Source: Bradyrhizobium japonicum USDA 6 (lineage in GTDB: Bacteria > Pseudomonadota > Alphaproteobacteria > Rhizobiales > Xanthobacteraceae). From it: DNA of 64,000 nucleotides. Numbering within the stretch: position 1 is the stretch's first letter; every line of letters begins with the position of its first letter. Position numbers and translations under genes: made by a program. The notes below the pieces were generated by a model. The model searched no databases. It was not told the origin of the DNA and saw only the letters and a list, made by a program, of their open reading frames with translations. The stretch spans positions 3,512,001-3,576,000 of the forward strand of contig NC_017249.1 of NCBI RefSeq assembly GCF_000284375.1, in the 5' to 3' direction. Shown here piece by piece: positions 1 to 9,556 of this stretch.

Positions 1-1854
1 TCCTCGGGCGCGTCCTCGGTGCTGCTGCCGCAGATCCTTGCGGGCTACGAGGACATCACCAAGCGCAACGTCACCTGGGAGCAGATTGCCGAGAACACCG
101 ACATCGTGCTGGCGTTCGGCGGCATGGCGCTGAAGAACTCCATGGTGGCCGGCGGCTCGATCAGCAAGCATATCGAGCGCGGCGCCATGGAAGCCGCGCG
201 CCGGCGCGGCTGCGCGTTCATCCTGGTCAGCCCGCTGCGCGACGATCTTCCCGTCGAGGCCGGCGCCGAATGGATGACGTGCCTGCCGGGCACCGACACC
301 GCCCTGATGCTCGGCATCGTCCACACGCTTGTGAGCGAAGGTCTGCACGACCAGGCCTTCCTCGATCGCTACACCGAAGGCTGGCCCGTGTTCCTCCGCT
401 ATCTCACTGGCGAGAGCGACGGGCAGGCCAAGCATGCCGAATGGGCCGCCGCGATTTGCGGCGTCGATGCGGACACGATCCGCGAGCTCGCGCGCCGCGC
501 CGCCGGAAAGCGTGCGCTGATCACCGTTTCGCATTCGCTCCAGCGCGCTGAGCATGGCGAGCAGCCGGTGTGGATGGGCATGGTGCTCGCAGCGGCGCTC
601 GGCCAGATCGGCCTGCCTGGCGGCGGCTATGCTTATTCGCTCGGCGCGATCGGCTATTACGGCCGCCGCGTCAACGACGTGCCGGGACCGACGCTGGGGC
701 AGGGCCGCAACGGCGTGCGCGATTTTATTCCGGTCGCGCGCATCGCCGACATGTTGCTCAATCCCGGCACGACCTATCGCTACAATGGCGAGACGCGTAC
801 CTATCCGGACATCCGCCTCGTCTACTGGGCCGGCGGCAATCCCTTCCATCACCATCAGGACATCAACCGCTTGCGCAAGGCTTTTGCGCAGCTCGATACG
901 TTCGTCGTGCACGAGCTCGCCTGGACTGCGACGGCGCGGCACGCGGACATCGTGCTGCCCTCGACCATGACGCTGGAGCGCGAGGACATCGGCTATTCGA
1001 CCAACGATCCCCTGATGGTCGCGATGCACCAGATCGCCGAGCCCTTTGGCCTAGCGCGTGACGATTACGACATCTTTGCCGATCTCGCCGAGCGCCTGGG
1101 TGCGCGCGAACCTTTCACCGAGGGGCGCACGTCGCGGCAGTGGCTCGAACATCTGTACGAGCCGACTCGCGCCTCGCTTCAAGCGCGTGGCCTCGAGGCG
1201 CCTGATTTCGACGAATTCTGGCGGCGCGGCAGCCTGGTGGTGCCGCGGCAGCCCGACGACGGCGGCCGTCTGCGCAGCTTTCGCGAAGATCCCGTCAATC
1301 ATCCGCTGCCGACGCCGACCGGCCGCATCGAGATCCATTCGGCCAAGATCGCCGCGCACGGCGATGCCGATTGCCCCGGCCATCCGGTCTGGCTGGAGAA
1401 GACCGACATGCCGAAACCCGGCGCGCCGTGCTTCCTCGTCGCCAATCAACCGGTGACGCGCCTGCACAGCCAGCTCGATTTCGGCGGCCATTCGCTGGGC
1501 GCGAAGCATCGCGGGCGCGAGGTCGCGCGCATGAATCCACGCGATGCCGATGCACGCGGTATCAGGGATGGCGACATCATCCGCCTGTTCAACGAGCGCG
1601 GCGCGTGTCTTGCCGCAGTCCACGTCACCGACGGCATCGCGGCCGGCGTGGTGCAATTGCCGACCGGCGCGTGGTACGACCCAATGGACCCCGAGGACGA
1701 CGCGCCGCTCTGCGTTCACGGCAATCCCAACGTGCTCACCCGCGACATCGGCACCTCGTCCTTCGCGCAGGGCTGCACCGGCCAGCTCACGACGGTCGAG
1801 GTGGAGAAGTTCACGGGCAATCTGCCGCCGATCCGCGCTTTCGATCCGGTGTAG
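1..1854 (+). CDS. Molybdopterin-dependent oxidoreductase, BisC/TorA-like (5' end outside window)
   Basis: This is the C-terminal part (about 617 residues) of a molybdopterin-guanine-dinucleotide oxidoreductase of the DMSO reductase superfamily. The reading frame is open from the first base, so the start, any signal peptide and the active-site ligand region lie upstream. Visible hallmarks are the cofactor-binding stretch YWAGGNPFHHHQDINRL and the segment with HADIVLPSTMTLERED in the middle. Near the C-terminus is the molybdopterin dinucleotide-binding barrel (LVANQPVTRLHSQLD, then ARMNPRDADARGI and VQLPTGAWYDP). These features are closest to biotin sulfoxide / TMAO reductases that reduce S- or N-oxides. 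The exact substrate cannot be read. No downstream partner gene follows on this strand. Confidence 0.85.
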   Translation, partial: SSGASSVLLPQILAGYEDITKRNVTWEQIAENTDIVLAFGGMALKNSMVAGGSISKHIERGAMEAARRRGCAFILVSPLRDDLPVEAGAEWMTCLPGTDTALMLGIVHTLVSEGLHDQAFLDRYTEGWPVFLRYLTGESDGQAKHAEWAAAICGVDADTIRELARRAAGKRALITVSHSLQRAEHGEQPVWMGMVLAAALGQIGLPGGGYAYSLGAIGYYGRRVNDVPGPTLGQGRNGVRDFIPVARIADMLLNPGTTYRYNGETRTYPDIRLVYWAGGNPFHHHQDINRLRKAFAQLDTFVVHELAWTATARHADIVLPSTMTLEREDIGYSTNDPLMVAMHQIAEPFGLARDDYDIFADLAERLGAREPFTEGRTSRQWLEHLYEPTRASLQARGLEAPDFDEFWRRGSLVVPRQPDDGGRLRSFREDPVNHPLPTPTGRIEIHSAKIAAHGDADCPGHPVWLEKTDMPKPGAPCFLVANQPVTRLHSQLDFGGHSLGAKHRGREVARMNPRDADARGIRDGDIIRLFNERGACLAAVHVTDGIAAGVVQLPTGAWYDPMDPEDDAPLCVHGNPNVLTRDIGTSSFAQGCTGQLTTVEVEKFTGNLPPIRAFDPV

Positions 1855-2010
1855 GCGCGTCGCCGGGATTGCTTCGGCCGTAGTGCAAAGGCGCCGGACT
1901 ACGCCGCGCTCTATCCGGTCTACGCGAAATGCGCTCGCAACGACGACGTGGAGGGAGTGTGAGTCGTGCTGCGCTCTCGTGCCCGTGCCGTAGCGCGTCC
2001 AGGACACGCA

Positions 2011-2052
2011 GAAAGAAAAGGGGCCGCCCTGTGTAGGCGCAGGGACGGCCCC
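2011..2052 (-). terminator. Rho-independent terminator, minus strand
   Basis: GGGGCCG (2020-2026) pairs with CGGCCCC (2046-2052), and CCCTG pairs with CAGGG inside with one bulged A. On the minus strand the stem is followed by a T-rich tract (complement of 2011-2019). It lies about 190 bp after the AraC-type gene that reads towards it and probably ends that transcript. Confidence 0.6.
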
Positions 2053-2144
2053 GAGTGGCTCGCAGGCCCGGGAGGAAAGGGGCTCGAGCCGGCGTGAGTG
2101 GCGGGGTACTCACGCCAAAGAAAATCGCAAACCGGTCGAAGTGC

Positions 2145-2234
2145 AAATGGCGTGATGCCAAGTGCCTTGATCCTAAGTCGCTTGACTGCAACTCCCTTGA
2201 TTCCAGTTCCCTCGATCCCAATTCACCTGCCGGC
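2145..2234. repeat. Degenerate 15-bp tandem repeat, about six units
   Basis: The gene-free stretch 1855-2241 contains a run of imperfect 15-bp units of the form AAGTGCCTTGATCCT, AAGTCGCTTGACTGC, AACTCCCTTGATTCC, AGTTCCCTCGATCCC. It sits between the terminator and the stop codon of the AraC-type gene. I see no start codon with a ribosome site that would make it coding. The rest of the 387-bp gap holds only the terminator. Confidence 0.6.
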
Positions 2235-2241
2235 GCACGAA

Positions 2242-3219
2242 CTACGCCGCTGCGCCAACCATCCAGTCCATGTCCGCGGCAGCGCGCCGCCGCGGAAGCG
2301 CCTCCGTAGCAGGCAGCACAGCCCTGCTGGCCAGACGCCAGCGTGCCGGTGACTCGCCGCTGATGCGCTTGAACACGGTCGAAAAATGCGCCTGCGTGCT
2401 GAAGCCGACGGCAAGCGCGATCTCCGCAAGCGGCCGCTCGGTCGTCGTGAGCAAGGTCTTCGCATGCGCAACCCGATGATTGAGCAGATATTCGCGTGGA
2501 CGGTAGCCGGTCGCGGCGCGGAACTGCGCCGCGAAATGCATCCTCGAGAGGCCTGCGACATTGGCGAGCTCGGACAGGCTGATACAGCGATCAAAGTGAT
2601 CGGCGATATATTGCTCGACGCGCCGCAGCCGCCATTTGGGCAAGGCATTGACTTTCGAGCGTGGCAGCTCGAGCCGGGTCAGATGCATCGCGAGGGTCTC
2701 GCCGATGCAGCGCGCGAACTGCTGGTCCGCGGTATCGCCATGCTCGGTCAGTGCCTTGGCGAGCTCGGCGGCGAGCGGGTCGCGCAGCAGGACGAGGTCG
2801 TTGAGGCCCTCAGTCGCCGGCCGCGCCGCCGAAAAATGATCGGTGGAGATATGGAAGTGTAGGAAGGCGCAGGGCGACTGGAATTGCACGCCGAGAAGCT
2901 TCGATGGCGCACTGACGTACAGCGTGCCCGCGGGCATGGTCCCGTCGAAGATGATCTGACGGTCCCGCGTCAGCTTTACCCGAGCGGTCTTCAGCGCGAT
3001 GGCGACGAAATAGCGGTCCGCCGGCGTCGTTGCTTCGTGCGACGAGATGGCCCGAGAGTCTTCCCATCGCGAAATCGTGATGTCCGCGTCCAGGCCGCGG
3101 TCGACCTTGCGCCATCCGCTTTCCTGCGCGATTGCTCGCATCCCGTGCGAAGCGTTGCGATCACACCGGCTGGCGGGAAATTCGATCCAGGCATGCGCTG
3201 CTTGCAAGTCATTGAACAT
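2242..3219 (-). CDS. AraC-family transcriptional regulator
   Basis: This 325-residue regulator has an unassigned N-terminal sensing half and a C-terminal AraC/XylS DNA-binding domain with two helix-turn-helix units at about residues 197-295 (ISLSELANVAGLSRMHFAAQ and IALAVGFSTQAHFSTVFKR). The effector is unknown. I chose the ATG at 3219 because AGGAGAGG lies 7 bases before it; an in-frame ATG at 3282 lacks such a site. It is transcribed away from the large regulator at 3568, with a 348-bp gap between them. That gap carries three GTTAG-type repeats at 10-bp spacing, placed about 98 bp upstream of this start. I infer that this gene belongs to the shared regulon. Confidence 0.85.
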   Translation of the reverse strand: MFNDLQAAHAWIEFPASRCDRNASHGMRAIAQESGWRKVDRGLDADITISRWEDSRAISSHEATTPADRYFVAIALKTARVKLTRDRQIIFDGTMPAGTLYVSAPSKLLGVQFQSPCAFLHFHISTDHFSAARPATEGLNDLVLLRDPLAAELAKALTEHGDTADQQFARCIGETLAMHLTRLELPRSKVNALPKWRLRRVEQYIADHFDRCISLSELANVAGLSRMHFAAQFRAATGYRPREYLLNHRVAHAKTLLTTTERPLAEIALAVGFSTQAHFSTVFKRISGESPARWRLASRAVLPATEALPRRRAAADMDWMVGAAA

Positions 3220-3313
3220 CGCTCGTCCTCTCCTGGCCTCGTCGCCGCTTGCAGCGATCGGCCAACTCTCAGTGCTTTCCACGATCAGAGGATAGGCGTG
3301 AGCCAGGCAAGAA

Positions 3314-3342
3314 GCCCGTTAGTGATGATTAGGAGGTGTTAG
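3314..3342 (-). promoter_or_regulatory. CTAAC direct-repeat element, site A (upstream of AraC gene)
   Basis: In the direction of the AraC gene it reads CTAAC-ACCTC-CTAAT and then CATCA-CTAAC-GGGC, three repeats exactly 10 bp apart. The last repeat ends 98 bp before the start codon. The same pattern recurs at five other sites in this window. The remainder of the gap 3220-3567 shows no gene. Confidence 0.65.
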
Positions 3343-3567
3343 ATTTTGTGCGAGCGCCTGAAGTGTGACAGCGCGCCGCAGGGCGTTTGATTTTGTCCAG
3401 CATTTCAATTATTTGCGCAGATCGGCGCGGTGTGAGGACATTGCAGAACATCGCGCTGCGATCGAGGTGCCGGTAGGAGGCCGGCGCGGTGCCTTGCTGG
3501 ACCGCGCATCGACGGCGGGTATAGTCGCCGCGCATTTGAATGAAATGGCCGTCAAGATGAGTCAGAA

Positions 3568-6446
3568 GTGACCGAACCCCCGGCAGGACATAGCTCGCCC
3601 GGCAATGGCGCCGGGGCGAGCCTGGATTTCGACGCAGTCTCGTTCGGACCGTTTTCGCTGCGGTCGCGGTTGCTCGAGAGGGACGGGGCGCCGGTCAAGC
3701 TCGGCAGCCGGGCGATGGACATTCTGCGCCTGCTCCTCAGCCGTGCCGGCGAAGTGGTGCCGAAGAGCGAGATCCTGAGCTACGCGTGGTCCGGCCTCGC
3801 GGTCGAGGAGATCAGCCTGCGCGTCCATGTCGCGGAGCTGCGCAAGGTGCTTGGCGACGGCAAGGACGGGGCCCGCTACATCACCAACGTCCCGAGCCGC
3901 GGCTATTGCTTCGTCGCGCCTGTGCAACGTGGCGAACGCAACGTGGCGCCCGTGCCCGTATTGCGTGCGCCCGAACGAGCGGCGGCGCCGGTGGCCTTGC
4001 CACATCGGCTGGACCGGATGATCGGTCGGGACGACGTGCTGCCCGAGTTGTCGGCGCGTCTGCTGAGCGACCGCTTCGTCACGCTGCGAGGACCAGGCGG
4101 TATCGGCAAGACCACGGTCGCGACCGCACTCGCGCATGACATGTGGCAGGCATTCGAGGGCCAGGTTCATTTTCTCGAATTCGGCCCACTAAAGGACGCC
4201 ACGCTGGTCGCGAGCACGGTTGCCGCCGCTCTGGGCCTCGTCGTGCATCACGATGATCCCTCAGGCAGCATCGTCAATTTTCTGCGCGGACGGCGGCTGC
4301 TTCTCATCCTCGACAGCTGCGAGCATGTCATCGACGAGGCCGCGCGCCTTGCGGAAAATATCTATCGCGAGGCACCGGGCATCGCCATTCTCGCCACCAG
4401 CCGCGAGTCGCTGCTGGTGGAAGGCGAGCAGATCTTCGAGCTCGTTCCGCTGGCCGGCCCGCCGCAAGGGGCGCACCTCAGCGCCGGCGAAGTGCTGGAT
4501 TATCCGGCCGCGCAGCTGTTCATCGATCGTGCCGCGGCCGCAGGCCATCGCGGCGATATCACGGACGAGGATGCCGAGGTTCTGGCCGAGATCTGCGGCA
4601 AGCTCGATGGTATCGCGCTCGCGATCGAGCTCGCCGCCGTGCGCGTCGGCGTCTACGGATTGCGGGAGATGGCCGCGCTGCTCGACTCCAGGCTCAAGCT
4701 CGAATGGCGCGGACGGCGAACGGCGCCGCCACGGCAGCAGACGCTCGGCGCGACGCTCGACTGGAGTTTTGGCCTGATCGGCGAGAGCGAACGCACCGTG
4801 CTTCAGCGGCTCGCCATCTTCGCCGGCCCCTTCACGCTCAAGGGGCGATCGCCGTCGCCGCGGATGAGGGCGCCGCGGCCGATCGCGTCGTCGATGCGCT
4901 GGAGCAGCTCGTCGCCAAGTCGCTGGTGTCGGCGCAGCCCGATGGCGCATCGCGACGCTATCGCCTGCTGGATGCCACGCGCGCCTATGCCATGCAGAAG
5001 CTGGTCGACGCAGGCGAAGCGACGGCGATCGCGCGCCGTCACACGGTCTATGTTCAGCGCACGCTCGAAGCCGGCATGGCGGAGCAGGGCGGCGACCCGG
5101 CTTCGCGCCTGCAGGCGCGCGCGAGCCTGCTCGCAGATGCCCGTGCAGCGTTGGAATGGAGTTTTGCCAACCACGACGGCGCCGCCTTGCGCGTGCCGCT
5201 CGCCGGCAGCGCCGCAAGGCTGTTCGTCGAGCTCAACCTGCTGAACGAGGCGCGCATCTGGTCGGGCCGCGCGCTCGCGATGCTCGACGATGTCAACCAG
5301 GGCGGTAAATGGGAACTCGAGCTGCAGTCGACGCTCGGCCACGCCTTCATGTTCACGGAGCGCAACAGCGAGCAGGCCGAGGCCGCACTCCGGCGCGGGC
5401 TGGAGATCGCGGAAGCGCTCGACGATCACGCCAATGCGTTCAGGCTGCTGTCGCGGCTGAACATGTTCTATCGCCGCACGGGCGACTACAGGCATCTCGT
5501 GCCGACCGCACTCCAGGCCGAGCGCATCGCCCGCCAGATCGGCGATACCGCGGGGATCGCAGGCAGCAAGGCGCTTCTCGGCGTGTCCTATCATCTTGCC
5601 GGCGACCAGGCCGAGGCGCAGGCCCATCTCGACGAAGGCGTGCGTGACGACGCCGCGCTGCGCGGGACGGAGCCCGGGCATTTCGCCTATTCGCGCACGC
5701 CGCAGATTCCGCTCGCGCGGGTGCTGTGGCTGCGCGGCTTCCCCGACCGCGCGCTCGATTGCGTCCGTCCGCTCGTCGGCGCCGCCGCGCCGCGCGACGT
5801 GGTGATGCATTGCATCGCGCTGTGCTGGTCATCATCGGTGTTCGGCTGGGTCGGCGACTGGGCCGCCGTCGAGACGATGACGGGACGCCTCGCGACCCAT
5901 GCGAATTTGCACGGGCTCGCGCCGTACGAAGCCGTCGCGACCGGCTTTCGCGCGCAGACCATGATCGCCCGCGGCGAGCTGGCCGGCGGTGTCGATCTGC
6001 TGCGGAGCGCGCTGCCGCGCCTGCATGCGGATCGCTACGAGCTCTACGCATCCGCGTTCGCCGCAGACCTGTCGCAAGGACTGGCTGCGCTGGGGCGGTT
6101 GACGGACGCGCTGCAAGTCCTGCATGAGACGATCGCCCGTGTCGAGCAGGGCGGCGGCGGTTTTGACGTGCCCGAGCTCCTGCGCCGGCGCGGCGACCTC
6201 GAGGCGCGGACCGGTGACCTCGGTGCCGCCGAAGCGAGCTTTGCCGCATCGCTCGCGCTGGCCGAGCAGCAGGGCGCGCTGTCCTGGCGATTGCGGACGG
6301 AGATGTCGCTCGCGGCGCTTCGGCTTCGGCAGGGTATCAAGAATCCGCTCGACGATCTCGCCGCAACCTATGCGCGGTTCTCGGAAGGATTCGAGACGGC
6401 GGATTTGAAGGCCGCACGGCTCGTGCTGGACGAGGCATCGGCCTGA
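3568..6446 (+). pseudogene. Winged-helix STAND-ATPase regulator with TPR-like C-terminus, frameshifted (copy 1)
   Basis: Full-length homologue (about 959 residues if repaired) of the regulators at 11279-14122 and 24535-27375. From the GTG at 3568 it encodes an OmpR/CadC-type winged helix (about residues 20-115), then an NB-ARC/AAA ATPase with Walker A GPGGIGKTTVATALAH and Walker B RLLLILDSCEHVID. The first frame loses homology after FAGPFTLKG, and the homology resumes in another frame at AIAVAADEG and runs to 6446. One extra G in the run GGGG at 4842-4845 restores a continuous reading frame, so I read this as a single-base deletion or a sequencing error. The C-terminal half is helical and TPR-like. 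If the frameshift is real, the product is a 558-residue protein with the DNA-binding and ATPase domains but without the C-terminal sensor half. Confidence 0.8.
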
Positions 6447-6452
6447 CTAGGC

Positions 6453-7172
6453 TCAGTCGAACCGGAAATCCGCGAGATCGATCGACACCATCAACTCATC
6501 ACGCAGCGGCATCAGATCGTCGCCGCGCAGATAGATGCGCCGCCGGCTCGGGAGCTTGAAGCCGTCAACGCTGACGGGATCGGATACGTACTGAGCTGCC
6601 GGAAAATTGCCGGCGATCTCGACCCGGTAATCATGCCGACGGATGAGCATGTCGGGGCCGAAATAGAAATCCTGCTCGGCGCTGTGGCTTGCGATCACGG
6701 TTGGGAAGGTCGCCCGCAATCCGCGCCAGACCTCCGCGCCCTCGCGCCAGGGTGCGATCTCCCGGACCTGGAACCCGTCCGCCGCCAGCAGGAACGGCGC
6801 AGTCATGTAGGTCCAGAGCGCATAGCCGTTGAAATAGGCGCGATGCAGCGGATCCCAATGCGTGCGCATATCGTGCCGCGCGAAGGCGGCGCGCGGATTG
6901 CTGCGCTCCGCGACGATGCGGCCGTCCGCAGCCACGATGGCGATCCGGTCCGGGCTGAACTCGGTGCGCCGGCCGGCCTTGCCGAACGGCTCCACGGAAG
7001 CCCGCTCGCGATGCAACTCGATCCGCATCGTGCGCGGCGCCTGGTCCTGATCGACGCCCTTCAATATCCAGAGATCGCCGCCCGTCACGATCGTGGCGGT
7101 GAGCCGCTCGTGGGCATTCCATCGATCGAGCCCGCCATGGGCCTCGATCGCATTCGCCAGCAGCGGAATCAT
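6453..7172 (-). CDS. Unknown protein, paralogue of the product of 10453-11160
   Basis: A 239-residue soluble protein with no signal peptide and no motif I can assign to a reaction. It shares a pattern with the protein at 10453-11160: an N-terminal AHGGLDRWN-like stretch, a central segment ending in Y-lTaPFLLA, then PWRE.aevWR.LRA.FP and a late F-YF segment. Both are about 237 residues, so they are paralogues. The overall look recalls lipoprotein-sorting (LolA-like) folds, but that is a guess. The ATG at 7172 has GAGGAAA upstream. A CTAAC direct-repeat element lies 68 bp upstream. Its stop faces the stop of copy 1 of the large regulator, 6 bp away. Confidence 0.75.
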   Translation of the reverse strand: MIPLLANAIEAHGGLDRWNAHERLTATIVTGGDLWILKGVDQDQAPRTMRIELHRERASVEPFGKAGRRTEFSPDRIAIVAADGRIVAERSNPRAAFARHDMRTHWDPLHRAYFNGYALWTYMTAPFLLAADGFQVREIAPWREGAEVWRGLRATFPTVIASHSAEQDFYFGPDMLIRRHDYRVEIAGNFPAAQYVSDPVSVDGFKLPSRRRIYLRGDDLMPLRDELMVSIDLADFRFD

Positions 7173-7236
7173 CCGGCCGTTTCCTCTCGCATCGGTGGTG
7201 TCGCCCCAATAGAGATACCCCCGTGCGCAGACGATC

Positions 7237-7265
7237 GCCCGTTAAGCGTTGTTAAGTGCCGTTGG
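7237..7265 (-). promoter_or_regulatory. CTAAC direct-repeat element, site B
   Basis: In the direction of the gene at 6453-7172 it reads CCAAC-GGCAC-TTAAC and then AACGC-TTAAC-GGGC, with repeats exactly 10 bp apart. The last repeat is 68 bp before that gene's ATG. Confidence 0.65.
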
Positions 7266-7277
7266 CAGGTTCGGCGC

Positions 7278-8321
7278 CTAGGCTTCGACCATGACGTCCA
7301 GCACCGCGTCGGCAAAGGCCTTCGGCGCCTCTTGCGGCAGATTGTGGCCGATACCGCCCTTGATGGTCCGGTGCGAATAGCGCCCGGAGAATTTCTTCGC
7401 GTAAGCGGACGGCTCAGGATGCGGCGCGCCGTTGGCGTCACCCTCCATGGTGATGGTGGGCACGGCGATCACGGGGGCTTGCGCCAATTTCGCCTCGTCG
7501 TCGGCGTATTTCGCCTCGCCTTCGGCAAGGCCCAGCCGCCAGCGATAATTGTGGATCACGATCGCCACGTGGTCCGGATTGTCGAACGCCTTCGCGCTGC
7601 GGTCGAAGGTGGCGTCGTCGAAATGCCATTGGGGCGAAGCGAGCTGCCAGATCAGCTTCGAGAAATCGTGGCGGTACTTGTCGTAGCCCTCGCGGCCGCG
7701 CTCGGTCGCGAAATAGAACTGGTACCACCATTGCAGCTCGGCCTTCGGCGGCAGCGGCGTCTTGCCGGCTTGCTGACTGCCGATCAGGTAGCCGCTCACG
7801 GACACCATCGCCTTGACCCGCTCCGGCCGGAGCGCAGCGATGATGTTGGCGGTGCGCGCACCCCAGTCGAAGCCGGCAATCGTCGCCTTGTCGATTCCGA
7901 GCGCGTCCATCAGGGCGACGATGTCGGCCGCGATCGCCGCCGGCTGCCCGTTCCGCATCGTCGAGTCCGAGAGGAAGCGCGTGCTGCCGTAGCCGCGCAG
8001 GTAAGGCACGATCACGCGATGACCGGCCGCGGCGAGCAACGGTGCGACATCGACGAAGGCGTAGATGTCATAGGGCCAGCCATGCAGCAGGATCACGGGC
8101 GGGCCATCCGCGGGGCCCGCCTCGGCATAGCCGACGTTGAGGAGGCCGGCGTTGATCTGTTTCAGGGACGCGAACGCGGTGTTGGCGCCGGGCTTGACGA
8201 CGGTGGCGGACTTGGCCGGCTTCGCCGTAGCCGTCGTGCTCAGCGCAAGCTGGGTCGCGGCGAGCGCCATCGCAGCCCCGCCGACGAAACGACGTCGTTC
8301 GTGGCTGATGTTGTCGGTCAT
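7278..8321 (-). CDS. Alpha/beta hydrolase, epoxide hydrolase/haloalkane dehalogenase type, Tat-exported
   Basis: A 347-residue alpha/beta hydrolase. The N-terminus has a twin-arginine motif (ERRRFVGG) followed by a hydrophobic stretch and Ala-rich cleavage region, so it is probably exported folded to the periplasm. The oxyanion motif is HGWP at residues 80-83. The nucleophile is Asp152 in GFDWGA, which is the arrangement of epoxide hydrolases and haloalkane dehalogenases rather than of esterases. The catalytic His lies in GIGHNLPQEAP near the C-terminus. ATG 8321 is preceded by AGGAGG. It follows the related hydrolase at 8361-9317 by 39 bp on the same strand, so the two are probably co-transcribed. 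The substrate is unknown; an electrophilic xenobiotic or lipid epoxide would suit the neighbours. Confidence 0.85.
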   Translation of the reverse strand: MTDNISHERRRFVGGAAMALAATQLALSTTATAKPAKSATVVKPGANTAFASLKQINAGLLNVGYAEAGPADGPPVILLHGWPYDIYAFVDVAPLLAAAGHRVIVPYLRGYGSTRFLSDSTMRNGQPAAIAADIVALMDALGIDKATIAGFDWGARTANIIAALRPERVKAMVSVSGYLIGSQQAGKTPLPPKAELQWWYQFYFATERGREGYDKYRHDFSKLIWQLASPQWHFDDATFDRSAKAFDNPDHVAIVIHNYRWRLGLAEGEAKYADDEAKLAQAPVIAVPTITMEGDANGAPHPEPSAYAKKFSGRYSHRTIKGGIGHNLPQEAPKAFADAVLDVMVEA

Positions 8322-8360
8322 GTGTGCCTCCTGTGGTCGGTGCATCGTGCAAGTCGCCGT

Positions 8361-9317
8361 TCAGCCCTTGTGCCCGTCCAGACGCGCAAGGAAGTTGCGG
8401 ACCAGCGTGGCGATCTCGTCGGTTGCCTCGTCGAGCGCGAAATGGCCGGCTTCGAGGATGTGGACCTCCGCATCCGGCACATCGTCGCGATAGGCCGAAG
8501 CGCCGGCGACGGCGAAGGACGGATCGTACTTGCCCCAGACCACCAGCGTCGGCGGCCGCGTCTTGCGCAGCCATTCCTGCCATTTCGGATAGGAGGCGAC
8601 GTTGGTCCGGTAATCCAGGAACAGCGTAGTCTGGATCTCGGCCTCGCCGGGACGCGTTAGGAACGCGTATTCGTCGGTCCAGCTATCGGGGTCGTAACGC
8701 TCGGGGTGCGGGCTGGAGCCGAGGTGCCGCTGGCGCGTCGCGGCCAGGGATGTGAAGTTTGCCTTGAGCGCCTCAAGCTCATGCGCCGGATCGGCCCAGT
8801 ATCTGCGACGCGCTTCCCAGAGCGGGCTCAGTCCCTGTTCATGCGAAACGGCATTCTGGATCATGATGGCGCGGACGCGCTCGGGATGCGCCAGTGCCAT
8901 GCGGAAGCCGACCGGGCCGCCATAGTCCTGCATGAACAGCACGTAGTTGGTCAGGCCAAGCTTGTTCGTCAGCTCGCCCATCACGCCGGCAATGTTGTCA
9001 AAAGTGTAGTTGAAATCGGACGGCGGCGGCGCGCTGCTGTTGCCGAAGCCGGGATAATCAGGCGCGATCAGGTGATATTTGTCGGCGAGCAGCGGCAGCA
9101 GGGGTTCCCACATCCGCGACGAGGAGGGAAAGCCGTGCAGCAGCAGTACGGTCGGCGCATCGGCTGGCCCGGCCTCGCGGTAGAAGATATTGAGACCCCC
9201 GATATCGATCGTGTGATAGCTGATCGAGCGTCGGCTCGACCGCAGATCCTGTGCCGAGGCCTGCACGGTGGTGCAGGCGAGGGCGGCTGCGAGGGTGAGG
9301 GTGGCTGGAATGTTCAT
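8361..9317 (-). CDS. Alpha/beta hydrolase, epoxide hydrolase/dehalogenase type, secreted
   Basis: A 318-residue alpha/beta hydrolase with a Sec signal peptide (hydrophobic to about residue 20, ending QASAQD). The oxyanion motif is HGFP (61-64) and the nucleophile is Asp131 in MQDYGGPVG. The catalytic His is in EAGHFALDE near the C-terminus. Asp rather than Ser at the elbow places it with epoxide hydrolases and dehalogenases, and it probably acts in the periplasm. It is the first gene of a likely two-gene unit with 7278-8321. The start ATG 9317 has a modest CGGAG upstream. Similarity to the downstream hydrolase is limited to family motifs, so they are probably not a recent duplication. Confidence 0.85.
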   Translation of the reverse strand: MNIPATLTLAAALACTTVQASAQDLRSSRRSISYHTIDIGGLNIFYREAGPADAPTVLLLHGFPSSSRMWEPLLPLLADKYHLIAPDYPGFGNSSAPPPSDFNYTFDNIAGVMGELTNKLGLTNYVLFMQDYGGPVGFRMALAHPERVRAIMIQNAVSHEQGLSPLWEARRRYWADPAHELEALKANFTSLAATRQRHLGSSPHPERYDPDSWTDEYAFLTRPGEAEIQTTLFLDYRTNVASYPKWQEWLRKTRPPTLVVWGKYDPSFAVAGASAYRDDVPDAEVHILEAGHFALDEATDEIATLVRNFLARLDGHKG

Positions 9318-9511
9318 GTCATCGCTCCGATGTGGGCGTGTCGCGTCGAGACGTGCCGGCGCGTCATGCACCGGCAACCGCTCTGACGGGATTGAGCGCC
9401 ACGCCGCCACTGTGATCGCTGTTGTGCGAAGTAGCTTCCGCTCGCCGGATCACATTCGTGAGCCCCGGCGTAAAGCTTTCGTCATCGTTCTCGGTGTCTC
9501 CGGTCAGTTGC

Positions 9512-9543
9512 CGGAGCGGTGCTGATTGATGAGCACCGCTCCG
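9512..9543 (-). terminator. Perfect 12-bp stem-loop downstream of the DJ-1 gene
   Basis: CGGAGCGGTGCT (9512-9523) pairs perfectly with AGCACCGCTCCG (9532-9543) around an 8-base loop, just after the stop codon at 9557. No T-tract follows on the minus strand, so it may be a rho-assisted terminator or a transcript-end stabiliser. The rest of the gap 9318-9556 shows no gene. Confidence 0.55.
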
Positions 9544-9556
9544 ATGCAAGCCTGAC

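Noticed and set aside
2055..2309. A small gene with SLD pentapeptide-like repeats
   Set aside because: It has no ribosome site, overlaps the end of the AraC gene on the other strand, and the repeat is imperfect in both readings.
4842..4845. Programmed ribosomal frameshifting in regulator copy 1
   Set aside because: There is no canonical slippery heptamer in frame, no clear stimulatory structure was seen, and the paralogues are unshifted. A simple one-base loss is more likely.
6633..8660. A 675-codon plus-strand frame opposite an unknown gene and two hydrolases
   Set aside because: The minus-strand hydrolases have intact catalytic residues and signal peptides; the plus frame has none.
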